DNA of 64,000 nt, from contig NZ_MAQX01000001.1 of the NCBI RefSeq assembly GCF_001682865.1, positions 682,001 to 746,000 of the forward strand, in the 5' to 3' direction. The DNA is from Bacillus sp. FJAT-26390 (GTDB taxonomy: Bacteria; Bacillota; Bacilli; Paenibacillales; Paenibacillaceae). The notes under the pieces were generated by a model. It did no database searches and was not told where the DNA came from. It was given only the letters and a program-made list of their open reading frames with translations. Positions 18,360 to 26,738 of the stretch are shown here, in pieces (position 1 is the first letter of the stretch; the number at the start of each line of letters is the position of its first letter). Made by a program: the position numbers and the translations under genes.

Positions 18360-19646
18360 ATGCAAACCCTCAGCTATCCAAATGTTCAGGAAACGTTGTA
18401 CCGTGAAGTGCTAGATAACGGGCTTGAAGTTATCGTGCTTCCTAAGGAAGGCTTCAATAAAACATATGCGACCTTTTCAACGAAGTATGGCTCGGTAGAC
18501 AACCGTTTTGCGGTCGGCAATCAGCCTCCTGTCAAGGTGCCTGACGGCATAGCGCATTTCTTGGAGCACAAAATGTTCGAGGAGCCTACGGGAGATATAT
18601 TTGCCGTATTTGCCTCGCAAGGCGCCTCCGCGAACGCTTTTACAAGCTTCGATAGAACCGTCTATTTGTTTTCGGCAACGGAGCAGATTAACGCGAATTT
18701 GGAGACTTTAATCAACTTTGTGCAAAATCCTTATTTTACAGACGCCAATGTAGAGAAGGAAAAAGGCATTATCGAGCAGGAAATTAATATGTACCGCGAT
18801 AACCCGGATTGGAGAGTGTATTTCGGCTTGATTGATGCGCTTTACCATGAGCATCCGGTTCATATCGATATTGCCGGTACGGTGGAATCCATTAGGCAAA
18901 TCGATAAGGAAACGCTATACCGGTGCTATGAAACGTTTTATCACCCTTCAAACATGATTTTGTTTGTCGTTGGCGGGGTGAAAGCGGAGGAAGTGTTCCA
19001 GCTAGTGCGGGACAACCAAAACAGTAAATCTTTTGAGCCTCAGGGACCGATCGAGCGGTTTTTTGAAAAAGAGCCGGAAGCCGCCAAGATATCCCGCAAG
19101 GTGACGGAGCTTCCCGTATCGCAGCCGAAATGCATGCTTGGCTTCAAAGAAAAACACACAGGACTGACAGGCGAAGCTCTTCTTCGCCAAGAGGTGACGA
19201 CCAAGCTGATGCTGGAAGCGCTCATTGGACCAAGCTCGAAGCTTTATCAGCAGCTTTATGAGAATGACCTGATTTCGGACTCCTTTGGCCACGAATACAA
19301 TTCGAGCACGGGTTACGCATTCTCCGTCATCGGAGGAGATACGCCAAATCCGGATGAGCTGATTAAGCAAATACGCGCAGCCGTAGAAGGCATTTTAGCC
19401 ATAGGTATTGAACCAACGGCATTTGAGAGAGCCAAACGCAAAAAAATCGGCGGATATTTACGAATGCTAAACTCCCCAGAAGCAATTGCCGGTGAATTTA
19501 CGAGATACCGTTTCCGTGACAGCGATATGTTCGATGTGCTGGATTTTTATGAAAAATGCACGCTTGAAGAGGTTAATGACCGGCTCCGCGAGCATTTTGA
19601 CTTTGACCAGCTATCCGTATCGATTGTGGAACAGCCTACAAAATGA
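18360..19646 (+). CDS. ymfH: M16 zinc protease (YmfH-like)
   Basis: A 428-residue M16B peptidase with an intact inverted zinc motif HFLEH near residue 69 and the distal glutamate in EQEINMYRDNPDW. It starts 3 bases after the ymfF stop with the ribosome site AAAGGAGG inside ymfF. The two likely form a heteromer with YmfH catalytic and YmfF supporting (inference). Its final ATGA overlaps the next gene. Confidence 0.95.
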   Translation: MQTLSYPNVQETLYREVLDNGLEVIVLPKEGFNKTYATFSTKYGSVDNRFAVGNQPPVKVPDGIAHFLEHKMFEEPTGDIFAVFASQGASANAFTSFDRTVYLFSATEQINANLETLINFVQNPYFTDANVEKEKGIIEQEINMYRDNPDWRVYFGLIDALYHEHPVHIDIAGTVESIRQIDKETLYRCYETFYHPSNMILFVVGGVKAEEVFQLVRDNQNSKSFEPQGPIERFFEKEPEAAKISRKVTELPVSQPKCMLGFKEKHTGLTGEALLRQEVTTKLMLEALIGPSSKLYQQLYENDLISDSFGHEYNSSTGYAFSVIGGDTPNPDELIKQIRAAVEGILAIGIEPTAFERAKRKKIGGYLRMLNSPEAIAGEFTRYRFRDSDMFDVLDFYEKCTLEEVNDRLREHFDFDQLSVSIVEQPTK

Positions 19647-20389
19647 AGACGCTCCAACAAATGACGGTGTTGATAACCGGGGGAAGCCGCGGCATCGGGG
19701 CAGCCATTGCCAAACGATTTGCAGCCGAGGGAGTCAATATTGTCATTCATTATTTGCAATCGCATGAGACTGCTAACGAAACGGCTCGAACCTGCATGGC
19801 TCTTGGCGCGAACGTGTTAACGATCTCTGCCGATCTGCGTTCCAAGGAACAGCTTGAGCGGATGCGGGAGAAGCTGGAGAGCCATAATATGCTTCCGGAT
19901 ATATTAGTCAACAACGGAGGCATTTCTCATTACGGCATGCTGATGGATGTGACTGAAGAAGAATGGGATGATGTCATGTCCGTCAATCTGAAGGGTATGT
20001 TTCTTTGCTCGCAGCTGTTCATGCCGAATATGATTGCCCAGCGTTACGGCCGTATCATAAATGTTTCTTCCATCTGGGGAATGTCCGGCGCATCGTGCGA
20101 AGTGCTTTATTCAACAACCAAGGGCGGTATGAACGCATTTACGAAGGCGCTGGCCAAAGAGCTGGCGCCAACGGGCGTTACGGTAAATGCGGTTGCGCCA
20201 GGTGCGGTCGATACCGAGATGATGGATAGCTTCAATGCGGAGGAGAAAGCAGCGATACAGCAGGAAATACCGGTTGGACGATTTGGTTCTACGGAAGAAA
20301 TCGCTTCGCTCGTGTATTTTCTGGCGCTGCCGGAATCCTCGTATATTACAGGTCAAGTCATCAGCCCCAATGGCGGCTGGCATACGTAG
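19643..20389 (+). CDS. ymfI: Short-chain dehydrogenase/reductase (YmfI-like)
   Basis: A 248-residue classical SDR close to 3-oxoacyl-ACP reductases. The cofactor motif TGGSRGIG is at 11-18, NNGG in place of the common NNAG, the catalytic serine in NVSSIWG, and YSTTKGG supplies the Tyr-x3-Lys pair. The ATG overlaps the ymfH stop. The substrate is unknown; the name rests on synteny with the ymfF-ymfH-ymfI cluster. Confidence 0.92.
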   Translation: MKTLQQMTVLITGGSRGIGAAIAKRFAAEGVNIVIHYLQSHETANETARTCMALGANVLTISADLRSKEQLERMREKLESHNMLPDILVNNGGISHYGMLMDVTEEEWDDVMSVNLKGMFLCSQLFMPNMIAQRYGRIINVSSIWGMSGASCEVLYSTTKGGMNAFTKALAKELAPTGVTVNAVAPGAVDTEMMDSFNAEEKAAIQQEIPVGRFGSTEEIASLVYFLALPESSYITGQVISPNGGWHT

Positions 20390-20501
20390 CAGACGACCTG
20401 CTATTTTTAGAAGACAAGCCTCTTCTGCATAATTAGAAATGCTTTTACGCATGATAAGACCGTTGATGATTCTTTTCTATACCTGTAGGAGGCGAAGAAA
20501 C

Positions 20502-20753
20502 ATGTCAACTGTCCTTTCTAATTTTGCGACTTGGAAGCATTTTTTGGCAGAACGTGTAGAACAAGCAAAAAAGATTGGGATGACGGAAGAAACGATTGTT
20601 TCCTTAGCTTTTGAGATCGGTTCTTTTCTTGAAGAAAAGGTCGATCCAAAAAATGAGGAAGAACGCGTATTGAAGGAGCTATGGGATGCTGGCGACGAGG
20701 CTGAGCGCAAAACGCTCGCCTGCTTGATGGTCAAGCTAGTCCAAAAATCATAG
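20502..20753 (+). CDS. ymfJ: DUF3243 protein (YmfJ-like)
   Basis: An 83-residue, all-helical, acidic cytoplasmic protein of the DUF3243 family. ATG 20502 follows GTAGGAGG (20486-20492); an upstream in-frame start at 20439 has no site. It sits between ymfI and ymfK as in B. subtilis. Function unknown. Confidence 0.9.
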   Translation: MSTVLSNFATWKHFLAERVEQAKKIGMTEETIVSLAFEIGSFLEEKVDPKNEEERVLKELWDAGDEAERKTLACLMVKLVQKS

Positions 20754-20796
20754 TCCATTTTTACGATGGCGACAATTCGTCAACTGAAGCAGAAGC

Positions 20797-20826
20797 AGAA
20801 GAGCCTCCCTTAAGGAGGCTTTTCTG
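20797..20826 (+). terminator. Terminator-like hairpin after ymfJ
   Basis: AGCCTCC/GGAGGCT with flanking AGAAG/TTTCT pairing gives a 12-bp stem, but the T run is short. It may be a partial terminator. Confidence 0.55.
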
Positions 20827-20932
20827 CAATGTTTCTTTTTGGGTTGCAGGATTGTGACGAAAATTGTAGAATTATGTTTTATGACAGGCACTACAATCAT
20901 TTACATACTTCTATACGATCAGGTTTAGGACG

Positions 20933-21709
20933 GTGACAGCTTTGGAGTCGAAACAGTGGTACATGGAATACAAAATACATAAGAACCGACCAGGCTTGCT
21001 TGGAGACATCGCCTCATTGCTAGGTATGCTTGAAGTCAATATTATGACGATCAACGGTGTCGAGGACCGGACAAGGGGCATGCTTCTTCAAACCGATGAT
21101 GACGAGAAGATCGAACTGCTTGGCAAAATGCTTCAAAAAGTTGATAATATTACTGTAAACAAGCTGAGAACGCCTACAATTGTTGATATTTTAGCTGTCC
21201 GTCATGGACGCTATATCGAACGGGATTCCGATGATCGCAAAACGTTCCGTTTTACGCGCGACGAGCTCGGAATTTTGGTAGACTTTTTGGGCGAAGTGTT
21301 TAAACGTGACGGAAATCAGGTTATTGGATTAAGAGGCATGCCGCGGGTAGGCAAGACGGAATCCATTATAGCAGGCAGCGTTTGCTCGAATAAGCGCTGG
21401 ACTTTTGTGTCCTCAACCTTGCTTCGGCAGACGGTTAGAAGCCAGCTATCCGAGGATGAAATGCAGCCAAACAACATTTTTATTATAGACGGGATCGTAA
21501 GCACGATTCGCTCGAACGAGAAGCATTACGGCTTGCTGCAAGAAATTATGGCTATGCCGTCGACAAAAGTTATCGAGCACCCCGATATATTTATTAAGGA
21601 ATCCAATTACGATTATAGCCATTTTGACATTATTGTAGAATTGCGCAATACACCAGATGAGGAAATATCTTATGAATCTTTCACAGCTAACTATACAGAC
21701 GATTTCTAA
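20933..21709 (+). CDS. ymfK: ACT domain plus DUF3388 protein (YmfK-like)
   Basis: A 258-residue protein of unknown function. Residues 8-75 look like an ACT domain (NRPGLLGDIASLLG then NIMTING). The rest is DUF3388 and contains a P-loop-like GMPRVGKTES near residue 138 and a hydrophobic-Asp segment IFIIDG near 184, which could be Walker A and B. It may bind both a small ligand and a nucleotide (inference). The start is uncertain between GTG 20933 and TTG 20942, as AGGA lies at 20927-20930. It precedes rodZ as in B. subtilis. Confidence 0.88.
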   Translation: MTALESKQWYMEYKIHKNRPGLLGDIASLLGMLEVNIMTINGVEDRTRGMLLQTDDDEKIELLGKMLQKVDNITVNKLRTPTIVDILAVRHGRYIERDSDDRKTFRFTRDELGILVDFLGEVFKRDGNQVIGLRGMPRVGKTESIIAGSVCSNKRWTFVSSTLLRQTVRSQLSEDEMQPNNIFIIDGIVSTIRSNEKHYGLLQEIMAMPSTKVIEHPDIFIKESNYDYSHFDIIVELRNTPDEEISYESFTANYTDDF

Positions 21710-21727
21710 CCGAAAGGAGGCCGTCTC

Positions 21728-22630
21728 ATGTCTGATTTAGGTGAACTACTTCGCAAGGCGAGAGACCAGCGCGGCTTAACGCTTGACGATATTCAAGAAA
21801 CAACAAAAATTAGAAAACGGTACTTGGAAGCGATTGAAAGTGGGGATCACACGGTTTTACCGGGTCCTTTTTACGTACGGGCATTCGTGAAAAATTATTC
21901 AGAAGCAGTTGGACTCGATCCTGATGAAGTTCTACGCTTATATCAGCATGAAGTGCCTGCTGCTCCGGTGGAGCAAATATCTGAGCCGCTTGTCGTCAGA
22001 GCGCCGCGCAGAGTGAAATCCCAATCATCAGAGAGGCTTGGCAAAATCGGCTTCAGCGTGATGATGTGGTCCTTTCTTATTTTGATCGTTGTTGTCATCT
22101 GGGTTTATGCCATTAATAGAGACTCCGGCGATACAAATAAGGTAGATAACACTACCAATATTACTGACGCTTCTGAAGCGCCAACTACAAATACGGGGAA
22201 TAACGCCGCTGTTGGCGAGAACACGCCAAGTGCACCGCCTGTTTCTCCTACTCCAACCATTGCGCCGACAACCGTAACGTTTGGCAGCAAAGTGGGCAAG
22301 GCAGACCAATATGACATCGGCCCAGCCGGTACGGTCCATAAAGTTGAAATTAAAGTCGTTGGCGGCCGCAGCTGGCTTGAGGTTCGCTCAGGCAGCAACA
22401 GCGGCGAGAAGCTATACTCTGCGAATGCAGAGGACGGCACGGTTGAGCCTTATGATCTTACAGGTCCTATCTACATCAATGTAGGCAGAGCCGACTTGAC
22501 GGAAATTACCGTGGATGGCGTTCCGGTCCCAGACGGCGATCGGGCGGGCTCCAAGAAATTGCTGCTCAAGCCTGTTGGCGGCGATGTAACACCAACGGAT
22601 GCACCGAAGGAAACACCTAAAACGGAATAA
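21728..22630 (+). CDS. rodZ: RodZ-like cell-shape protein (YmfM)
   Basis: A 300-residue single-span membrane protein. The N-terminal helix-turn-helix of the RodZ type (about 3-70, GELLRKARDQRGLTLDDIQE) binds MreB in the cytoplasm. A basic stretch precedes the membrane span (about 108-130), then a Thr/Pro-rich linker and a DUF4115-type extracellular domain (about 185-265). It links the actin-like cytoskeleton to wall elongation. The AAAGGAGG site sits 7 nt before the ATG. Confidence 0.94.
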   Translation: MSDLGELLRKARDQRGLTLDDIQETTKIRKRYLEAIESGDHTVLPGPFYVRAFVKNYSEAVGLDPDEVLRLYQHEVPAAPVEQISEPLVVRAPRRVKSQSSERLGKIGFSVMMWSFLILIVVVIWVYAINRDSGDTNKVDNTTNITDASEAPTTNTGNNAAVGENTPSAPPVSPTPTIAPTTVTFGSKVGKADQYDIGPAGTVHKVEIKVVGGRSWLEVRSGSNSGEKLYSANAEDGTVEPYDLTGPIYINVGRADLTEITVDGVPVPDGDRAGSKKLLLKPVGGDVTPTDAPKETPKTE

Positions 22631-22659
22631 TTGATTAATGTAACAAAGGAGAGGTATGA

Positions 22660-23154
22660 ATGGCTTCAGAAAATGCTTTTGATATTGTATCCAAGGTGGA
22701 TATGCAGGAGCTTGCGAATGCAATTAAACAAGCGGAGCGCGAGATTGAAACGCGCTTTGACTTTAAAGGCAGCAAGAGTTCCATCGCCCTTGAGAAGGAA
22801 GAGCTTGTTGTCGCTTCCGAGGATGATTATAAGCTAAAGAACGTGCTTGATATTTTATTGTCCAAAATGGTTAAACGAGGCGTACCGATCAAAAACTTGG
22901 ATTATGGCAAAATTGAAGGCGCTTCGGGCAATACCGTTCGCCAACGAATTAAGCTAAGACAAGGAATTGAGCAGGATGTCTCGAAAAAAATCAATATTTT
23001 GATACGTGATTCGAAGCTGAAAGTGAAAAGCTTGATTCAAGGCGATCAGATTAGAGTATCGGGCAAAAGCCTTGATGATTTGCAGGCAGTCATGAAGCTG
23101 CTTAGAGAAGCAGATCTGCCGGTTGAACTGCAATTCACGAATTATCGCTCATAA
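22660..23154 (+). CDS. yajQ: YajQ-family nucleotide-binding protein
   Basis: A 164-residue YajQ/UPF0234 protein with two ferredoxin-like folds. Recognisable segments are [11 protein letters not shown] at the start, RFDFKGSKS near 33 and [11 protein letters not shown] at the end. Some members bind cyclic di-GMP and others nucleic acid; which applies here cannot be told. The site AAAGGAG lies before the ATG. A strong terminator follows, closing the operon. Confidence 0.95.
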   Translation: MASENAFDIVSKVDMQELANAIKQAEREIETRFDFKGSKSSIALEKEELVVASEDDYKLKNVLDILLSKMVKRGVPIKNLDYGKIEGASGNTVRQRIKLRQGIEQDVSKKINILIRDSKLKVKSLIQGDQIRVSGKSLDDLQAVMKLLREADLPVELQFTNYRS

Positions 23155-23156
23155 AA

Positions 23157-23204
23157 CAAAAGCTTCGTTTCATCGTAATTTGAGAAACGAGGCTTTTCGT
23201 TTTG
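23157..23204 (+). terminator. Intrinsic terminator after yajQ
   Basis: The arms AAAAGCTTCGTTTC and GAAACGAGGCTTTT pair with one mismatch, followed by a T-rich tail. Confidence 0.82.
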
Positions 23205-23241
23205 GTGCTGCTGGCAATGAAAATTGAGGCTTTAGCCGCTT

Positions 23242-23270
23242 TTGACACGTGTATTTGCATGTATTATACT
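23242..23270 (+). promoter_or_regulatory. Strong sigma-A promoter for the small ORF, pgsA and cinA
   Basis: A perfect TTGACA (23242-23247), 17-nt spacer and TATACT (23265-23270). Initiation near 23277 would put about 35 nt of leader before the small ORF. Confidence 0.82.
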
Positions 23271-23311
23271 TGGTTAGATAGCTCTGCGGAAGGATTTGGG
23301 GGAGTACATAG

Positions 23312-23458
23312 ATGAGAGAAAAAACAAATGCTGTTGCTCAGGGCAGTTGCTTGCCAAATGGCCTGCAGCCCGAACGGAAGGCTGATTTCAATCAGGAACA
23401 AGGAGTTCGCGTTACGCACACCTTTGAGTTAGATCGATGTAAGGAGGGAATTGCGTGA
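23312..23458 (+). CDS. Small ORF coupled to pgsA
   Basis: A 48-codon reading frame starting MREKTNAVAQ and ending KEGIA. The ATG is 7 nt after GGGGGAG (23298-23304), just downstream of a strong promoter, and its TGA overlaps the GTG of pgsA in a GTGA. The protein is hydrophilic with two cysteines and no membrane segment. I do not recognise a family. It could be a real small protein or a translated leader that sets pgsA expression by coupling. Confidence 0.55.
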   Translation: MREKTNAVAQGSCLPNGLQPERKADFNQEQGVRVTHTFELDRCKEGIA

Positions 23459-24030
23459 ATCTGGCGAACCGCATTACACTAGCCAGAATATTTTTGGTGC
23501 CGGTCATTATGTTCTTTCTGCTCATAAAAATGGATTTGGGGTCGTTCAGCATTTCAGACTTCTCCATAACATACAATCAAATCGCAGCGGCACTCATTTT
23601 TATTGTGGCGGCAAGCACAGACGGGTTAGACGGCTATATCGCACGCAAGAACAAAATCGTTACAAACCTCGGCAAGCTGCTCGATCCTTTGGCGGATAAG
23701 CTGCTCGTAGCTGCGGTACTGATTTCACTTGTCGAAATGGACAAGCTGAACGCATTGATTGCAATCGTAATTATCAGCCGCGAATTTGCGGTAACCGGCC
23801 TTCGCCAGATCGCCCTTCTAGAGGGCTCTGTTATGGCTGCCAGCACATGGGGCAAATGGAAGACGGCCATTCAAATTACGATGATTATCGCGCTGTTGAT
23901 CAACAATTTCCCATTCAATTTCATTGATTTTCCGTTTGATGTAGTCGCTAGCTGGGTCGCAGCGGCAATTACGGTATATTCGGGTATCGATTATTTCTTG
24001 AAAAACAAACATTTGATTCCGGTAGAATAA
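23455..24030 (+). CDS. pgsA: CDP-diacylglycerol-glycerol-3-phosphate 3-phosphatidyltransferase
   Basis: Makes phosphatidylglycerol phosphate, the committed step to phosphatidylglycerol and cardiolipin. The 191-residue membrane enzyme carries the CDP-alcohol phosphotransferase motif D-G-x2-D-G-x2-A-R-x8-G-x3-D-x3-D (residues about 59-82). Several hydrophobic spans are visible. The GTG has AAGGAGGG (23441-23448) 6 nt upstream and overlaps the stop of the small ORF. A hairpin separates it from cinA. Confidence 0.96.
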   Translation: MNLANRITLARIFLVPVIMFFLLIKMDLGSFSISDFSITYNQIAAALIFIVAASTDGLDGYIARKNKIVTNLGKLLDPLADKLLVAAVLISLVEMDKLNALIAIVIISREFAVTGLRQIALLEGSVMAASTWGKWKTAIQITMIIALLINNFPFNFIDFPFDVVASWVAAAITVYSGIDYFLKNKHLIPVE

Positions 24031-24034
24031 TGTC

Positions 24035-24070
24035 AAAGCATCTTTCCGTCAAACGGGGAGATGCTTTTGC
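24035..24070 (+). terminator. Hairpin between pgsA and cinA
   Basis: A 15-bp stem starting AAAGCATCTTTCCGT closes on a 3-nt loop with two G-U pairs, then only TTTTGC. A partial terminator or processing site is likely. Confidence 0.6.
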
Positions 24071-24128
24071 TTATATGCTTAGTATTATTCAGACATCGCA
24101 CATTCGAACGCAGAGGAGAACAGGAACC

Positions 24129-25379
24129 ATGAAAGCAGAAATCATTGCGGTCGGCACAGAGCTGCTGCTCGGCCAAATCGTGAATACGAATGCACAGTTT
24201 TTGTCGCAAAAGCTTGCGGGTTTAGGCGTTGATGTTTATTTCCAAACGGTAGTAGGGGACAACGCCCAGCGGCTGAGGCAAGCGATCGAAATCGGGAGAA
24301 GCCGTGCGGACCTGCTCGTCTTTACGGGCGGTCTCGGGCCTACGCAAGATGATCTTACGAAGGATGTATTAGCCGATTATTTGAATCGCGAGCTGCTTAT
24401 TCACGAGCCTTCGATGGCTCAAATCGAGCAGTTGTTCAGCTCACGAGGCATTCACATGGTGGAGAGCAATCGCCGGCAGGCCCTTATGATCGAAGGCGGA
24501 GAGCCGCTTGAAAATACGACAGGACTTGCTGTAGGCAATGGCTTGTTAGTCGATGGCACGCATTATTTGCTGCTGCCTGGGCCGCCGCGCGAAATGAAGC
24601 CGATGATGGACGGTGCCGGCGAGGTGTGGCTGCGTTCTGTGCTTGGTACAGTAGAGCCGCTCTACTCGCGGTTGCTGAAATTCGTCGGGATTGGCGAGTC
24701 CAATCTTGAAGCAAAGCTGCTTGATTTGATTGACGGCCAGGTTGATCCAACCATCGCCCCCTATGCGAAGGAAGGCGAGGTGGCTATCCGGGTTTCCACC
24801 AAAGCGGGCACAGCGTTAGATGCGGATCGGAAAATCGATGAGACCGTCGAGAAGATTAAGGAACGGGTTGGCGAGTTTTTGTACGCGCAGCAGGACATCC
24901 CGATCGAAGAGGAGGTTGTGCACCTTCTGAGAGCCTCAAGGCGTAAGCTGGCGAGCGCGGAAAGCTGTAGCGGGGGTTTGTTCGCAGAACTTATTACAAA
25001 CGTTCCTGGGAGCAGTGGAGAGTACGTAGGAGGGGTAGTTACTTATACCAATATAATGAAGCATCATCTGCTCAGCATTCCGTTGACGCAGCTTGAGGGC
25101 GAAGGCGCGCCGGGTGCAATCAGCGATTCGACCGCCGCACTGATGGCGGAGCGGGTGAGAGAGATGTCCGACGCTGACTTTGGCGTTTCTTTAACGGGCG
25201 TTGCCGGGCCGGCAGAATCCGAAGGCAAGCCGGTAGGGCTTGTCTACGTAGGCATAGCTGAGCGAGGCAAACCAACAATCGTTCACACGTTGAACCTTAG
25301 CGGCGGAAGAGGAATGATCAGGCTGCGGGCTGTAAAAGCTGCACTTTACCGACTATGGCAGGCGCTGCAAGCGCAGTAA
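24129..25379 (+). CDS. cinA: CinA-like nicotinamide-nucleotide amidase/competence-damage protein
   Basis: A 416-residue protein with an N-terminal molybdopterin-binding-like (COG1058) domain (about 1-170, IIAVGTELLLGQIVNTNAQ and FTGGLGPTQDD) and a C-terminal nicotinamide-mononucleotide deamidase domain (about 255-414, SAESCSGGL). It takes part in pyridine-nucleotide salvage, and the pgsA-cinA-recA order is the competence/SOS arrangement of Bacillales. ATG 24129 follows AGAGGAG; the longer frame from 24030 runs through the hairpin and is rejected. Confidence 0.95.
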   Translation: MKAEIIAVGTELLLGQIVNTNAQFLSQKLAGLGVDVYFQTVVGDNAQRLRQAIEIGRSRADLLVFTGGLGPTQDDLTKDVLADYLNRELLIHEPSMAQIEQLFSSRGIHMVESNRRQALMIEGGEPLENTTGLAVGNGLLVDGTHYLLLPGPPREMKPMMDGAGEVWLRSVLGTVEPLYSRLLKFVGIGESNLEAKLLDLIDGQVDPTIAPYAKEGEVAIRVSTKAGTALDADRKIDETVEKIKERVGEFLYAQQDIPIEEEVVHLLRASRRKLASAESCSGGLFAELITNVPGSSGEYVGGVVTYTNIMKHHLLSIPLTQLEGEGAPGAISDSTAALMAERVREMSDADFGVSLTGVAGPAESEGKPVGLVYVGIAERGKPTIVHTLNLSGGRGMIRLRAVKAALYRLWQALQAQ

Positions 25380-25410
25380 CCGGAAGCGGGGCTGACGGAA
25401 TAAATAAAGT

Positions 25411-25439
25411 TTGTCAATTGTCGAATAGACAGCTATAAT
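25411..25439 (+). promoter_or_regulatory. Strong sigma-A promoter upstream of recA
   Basis: TTGTCA (25411-25416), 17-nt spacer, TATAAT (25434-25439). The expected start near 25446 is only 13 nt before the hairpin at 25459. Confidence 0.7.
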
Positions 25440-25458
25440 GAAGAATAGTTACCGGAAG

Positions 25459-25493
25459 AACCGTGGCGAAGATTACTTTGCTGCGGTTTTTTT
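25459..25493 (+). terminator. Intrinsic terminator 20 nt after a strong promoter
   Basis: AACCGTGGC pairs with GCTGCGGTT (two G-U) with GAAG/CTTT extending the stem inwards, followed by seven T residues. It ends cinA transcription and would also end any RNA begun at the promoter just upstream. Confidence 0.82.
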
Positions 25494-25523
25494 ATGCCCA
25501 CTTGCGGGGGTCAAATAAAAAGG

Positions 25524-25537
25524 CGAATGTATGTTCG
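25524..25537. promoter_or_regulatory. LexA (SOS) box of recA
   Basis: CGAATGTATGTTCG matches the Gram-positive SOS box CGAAC-N4-GTTCG except for one base in the left arm. It lies directly upstream of the recA promoter. Confidence 0.85.
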
Positions 25538-25546
25538 AAAAAATGC

Positions 25547-25575
25547 TTGTCAACCCGCCGGAAAAAAGGTATCAT
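25547..25575 (+). promoter_or_regulatory. recA promoter
   Basis: TTGTCA (25547-25552), 17-nt spacer, TATCAT (25570-25575). The LexA box ends 9 nt before the -35 element. Confidence 0.75.
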
Positions 25576-25606
25576 AACATTATAAATAAAGAAGGATGTG
25601 AGTTTC

Positions 25607-26659
25607 TTGTCGGATCGTCGCGCTGCACTAGAAATGGCTTTGCGTCAAATTGAGAAACAATTTGGTAAAGGCTCCATCATGAAATTAGGAGAATCTACAC
25701 ACATGCAAGTAGAGACCGTGCCTAGCGGTTCGCTTGCTCTCGATATCGCATTAGGAATAGGCGGCTTGCCGCGTGGACGGGTTATTGAAATATACGGACC
25801 GGAATCATCCGGTAAAACGACAGTTGCGCTGCATGCGATTGCAGAGGTTCAACGCATTGGCGGACAAGCTGCCTTTATCGATGCTGAGCATGCACTTGAT
25901 CCGCTTTATGCAAGCAAGCTAGGCGTCAACATTGACGAGCTATTGCTTTCACAGCCTGATACGGGCGAGCAAGCATTGGAAATCGCCGAAGCGCTCGTAC
26001 GCAGCGGCGCTGTTGATATCGTCGTTATTGACTCCGTTGCCGCACTCGTACCGAAAGCGGAAATTGAAGGCGACATGGGGGATTCCCACGTAGGACTTCA
26101 AGCACGTCTGATGTCTCAGGCTTTGCGTAAGCTTTCCGGAGCGATCAGCAAATCGAAGACGATTGCGATCTTCATCAACCAATTGCGTGAGAAAGTCGGC
26201 GTTATGTTCGGTAACCCTGAGACAACGCCAGGTGGACGCGCTTTGAAATTCTACTCCAGCGTACGTCTTGACGTACGTCGTATTGAAACGTTGAAACAAG
26301 GCAATGACATGGTCGGTAACCGTACTCGTATCAAGGTTGTTAAGAACAAAGTAGCTCCTCCGTTCAAACAAGCCGAGATCGACATCATGTACGGCGAAGG
26401 CATCTCCAGAGAAGGTACGCTAGTTGATATTGGCGTTGAGATGGACATCGTACAGAAAAGCGGAGCATGGTTCTCTTACAATGGCGAGCGCCTTGGTCAA
26501 GGCCGCGAGAATGCGAAGCAGTACTTGAAGGATCATAAGGATATCGCTGAAGTAATCGAGAAACAGATCCGTGATGCAAGCAACCTGTCGGCAGCTGCAA
26601 CTCAGGCTAATTTCAAAGCTGAGGAAGAAGACGACGAAGAGTTCGAAGATCTAGAATAA
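25607..26659 (+). CDS. recA: Recombinase RecA
   Basis: The strand-exchange ATPase and SOS co-protease, 350 residues. Walker [10 protein letters not shown] is near residue 64, the L1 region [10 protein letters not shown] and L2 region [11 protein letters not shown] follow, with an acidic C-terminal tail ([12 protein letters not shown]). TTG 25607 gives [18 protein letters not shown], which matches the B. subtilis N terminus; GTG 25598 would touch the AAGGA site at 25592-25596. A LexA box and promoter lie upstream and recX follows. Confidence 0.98.
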   Translation: MSDRRAALEMALRQIEKQFGKGSIMKLGESTHMQVETVPSGSLALDIALGIGGLPRGRVIEIYGPESSGKTTVALHAIAEVQRIGGQAAFIDAEHALDPLYASKLGVNIDELLLSQPDTGEQALEIAEALVRSGAVDIVVIDSVAALVPKAEIEGDMGDSHVGLQARLMSQALRKLSGAISKSKTIAIFINQLREKVGVMFGNPETTPGGRALKFYSSVRLDVRRIETLKQGNDMVGNRTRIKVVKNKVAPPFKQAEIDIMYGEGISREGTLVDIGVEMDIVQKSGAWFSYNGERLGQGRENAKQYLKDHKDIAEVIEKQIRDASNLSAAATQANFKAEEEDDEEFEDLE

Positions 26660-26683
26660 ATCGACCTGAAATCATACATGCTG

Positions 26684-26722
26684 AAGCTTCGCCGCCCCAT
26701 TAGGGGCGGCGAAGCTTTGTTT
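26684..26722 (+). terminator. Hairpin between recA and recX
   Basis: A perfect 15-bp stem (AAGCTTCGCCGCCCC and its complement) with an ATTA loop, then TTTGTTT. The weak T tract suggests partial read-through, so that recX is made at a lower level than recA. Confidence 0.75.
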
Positions 26723-26738
26723 AGAGAGGATGTACGGT

